Assembly: GCF_039545795.1 (NCBI RefSeq)
Contig: NZ_CP154260.1
Coordinates: forward strand, 3,353,001 to 3,417,000
Length of the DNA: 64,000 bases
Source of the DNA: Chitinophaga niabensis
Lineage (GTDB): Bacteria; Bacteroidota; Bacteroidia; Chitinophagales; Chitinophagaceae
Direction: 5' to 3'
The notes under the pieces were generated by a model, which did no database searches, was not told the DNA's origin, and was given only the letters and a program-made list of their open reading frames with translations. Made by a program: the position numbers and the translations under genes. This document shows positions 63,601 through 64,000 of this stretch, piece by piece (within the stretch, counting starts at the first letter, position 1; each line of letters begins with the position of its first letter).

Positions 63601-64000
63601 CGCTCATCCCGAAACTGACGAGGTTTTGCCTGGCTGCTATTTCAATGAGGGAGCCTGTTGGGTTCCCGGTTGAATACAGATATACATAATTGTTCAGGGT
63701 ATCGCAATACCATTCGCCATCTGCATCCAGCGTGTTTAAATGATCCTGTATGTAATACCCCCAGTTGACTAGCGGCGTGTAGGCGGATGAGTTTTGATAA
63801 GTAATGCTGGTGCCGGAGTGGCTGGTGATAGTAGAGCTGACAAGGCTCCAATGATTGAACCGGATCACTACTTTGGCATTCGTCCAGTTGGGAGCGCCGG
63901 AAAGCGTATTGTCGCTGATAGATGTGCTGCCTGATACACCAGTGATGCTTTTGAAGCCATTGTTGGCGGCTGTTGCGTTCGGCCATCTTCCAATACGCAG
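60662..64000 (-). CDS. Secreted right-handed beta-helix protein with T9SS sorting domain (5' end beyond window)
   Basis: The frame is open to the right edge (in-window start residues LRIGRWPNAT...), giving 1113 residues. The N-terminal part (about 70-400 in-window) is a parallel beta-helix (repeats such as QVDNCYIYGSNFHGISLFATDSSVIEHSII; NNYFDSTGYGHIIWSGANHLFKNNLML), as in polysaccharide lyases and related carbohydrate-active proteins. A later region has two related ~65-residue segments with GxGIPAGTTV / GSGISAGTYI. The C-terminus (about 1035-1112; IYPNPVDQKAYLY...GYYVIEFVEGTRKTGIAFIKR) is a type A T9SS sorting domain, so secretion by type IX is expected. Catalytic residues not identified. 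Confidence 0.88.
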   Translation of the reverse strand: MRIGRWPNATAANNGFKSITGVSGSTSISDNTLSGAPNWTNAKVVIRFNHWSLVSSTITSHSGTSITYQNSSAYTPLVNWGYYIQDHLNTLDADGEWYCDTLNNYVYLYSTGNPTGSLIEIAARQNLVSFGMSVSHIIIDDIDCNGSAANTIEGNGNTFVFMRNIRFKNCGIYYPGQCGISLFRANQVQVDNCYIYGSNFHGISLFATDSSVIEHSIIKATGLTTGMTPEQNASVRIGGGANAVTVRNNYFDSTGYGHIIWSGANHLFKNNLMLNYCMRTDDGGAVYCFQNTQLNNRIEGNIFSDGQRAPEGIPASQQNAPAAAIYTDEGSANITISHNTIARSFTGVNFNNAAAITVRDNTLFGNNTHLRFTRWTTNDPAGPMRNYDVKNNIVFGFGQNDTLLRAVDASQSEITSFGTIDSNYYCAQNGQAKQVFTTETTGNQNRLQHITEWTQRYGHDNNSTYVPYSLPFEETLENNVWFQYNATNAGQSFALPAGTFRDATGNTYTGSASIAAYGSLALYKVKPDSVFAQDNIIVLRLDSLPHAATAGTANKAFVEEFDVTGALVKSIDLSTYNFYVAAKDMAEGILNRSADGTYLSLSGYTVKTGITGSTSRAIALIKYDGTINITTVNPSVMGNVAPRGVATVDGTDIWLVGNGASGVIHTTAGSNGTGAAIAGTVTGNNTIVIPGAFTSATVFSTTTVNVSVNTGLAAGHAVSGPGIPAGTTVVSNTNNTITLSAPTTDLTQTSITITRSNNSFENLWVYDNQLYYSANTGFRIGKVGNGLPVSLPDNTLKGELFGPTANAPSPTPEQVFMAKVNGQDILYVSTQTGGIYKYQKVSGIWTLRGSYLVPNVSFTGNTSTGNNTITAASTVTGLCPGMFITGSGISAGTYITGINGTSITLSANATSTGSTVSLTGRNTFYNVTGIVRDSLVVLYAVKNAPLSIAAGNTVSAYSQVLKIEDHTGPSGSLSLAAATTIVSGPPLGDSYKSAGLFAPMAAEAFIRSFTTGPLKDQPAGIKRITANNSGKENVSLKIYPNPVDQKAYLYHGKLQGRAFIKIYTVTGALLFRRVINTDADFTEIDTSMLPTGYYVIEFVEGTRKTGIAFIKR

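Overview
The window comes from a Bacteroidota chromosome, most likely the Chitinophagaceae (Chitinophaga-like). Several lines of evidence agree: a SusC/RagA receptor with its FecR anti-sigma and ECF sigma factor; a T9SS-type C-terminal sorting domain; DUF3857, DUF4878 and FtsX/MacB families typical of the phylum; and promoters of the Bacteroidota form TTTG-N17-20-TAnnTTTG, best seen before the tRNA-Pro gene and before nuoA. No insertion sequence, prophage or CRISPR array was seen, and base composition looks even. Both edges cut a gene.

Layout. 1-3798 (minus): SusC-like transporter (C-terminus lost), FecR-like anti-sigma, ECF sigma. 3873-19211 (minus): complete respiratory complex I operon nuoA-B-[MBL hydrolase]-CD-E-F-G-H-I-J-K-L-M-N, with a likely promoter about 190 bp before nuoA and a CBS-domain protein upstream. 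20049-25975 (minus): probable four-gene operon of a Tat-signal small dehydrogenase subunit, two tandem paralogous GMC oxidoreductases and a GH35 beta-galactosidase. 26285-27302: small membrane protein and YafK-like L,D-transpeptidase. 27420-30745 (minus): tyrosine catabolism hmgA-aldo/keto reductase-hppD. 30999-36887 (plus): thrA-thrB-thrC with a Thr-rich leader peptide, then a TPR lipoprotein and rpe. 37572-40583 (minus): multi-PAS histidine kinase and single-domain response regulator. 40799-44025 (plus): purE, phoH, a DUF4878 lipoprotein, ppa and a half-size TSUP permease. 44085-48043: NlpC/P60 peptidase, two tandem sigma/zinc-finger anti-sigma modules, and a nucleoside deaminase. 48516-51116: clpB. 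51370-57749: DUF937-OmpA protein, two DUF3857/transglutaminase-like proteins and queG. 57762-60206: MacB/FtsX permease behind a paired inverted-repeat operator. Then tRNA-Pro(CGG), and at the right edge a large beta-helix T9SS cargo protein.

The most interesting points are not whole genes. (1) The thr operon leader carries seven consecutive Thr codons followed at once by a stop and hairpins, the hallmark of ribosome-mediated attenuation. (2) Two intergenic regions hold imperfect tandem repeats with an exact 11-bp period, each about 45-55 bp from a strong terminator. (3) Two ATGTTC-N6-GAAC operators sit 21 bp apart upstream of the lone FtsX permease. (4) One of the tandem sigma factors has a degenerate region 2, and its partner anti-sigma is fused to a TPR domain. 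(5) The GMC/GMC/small-subunit/GH35 operon suggests periplasmic glycoside oxidation coupled to hydrolysis. I did not identify a clearly new defence or secretion system. All calls come from reading the sequence; no database search or folding program was run.
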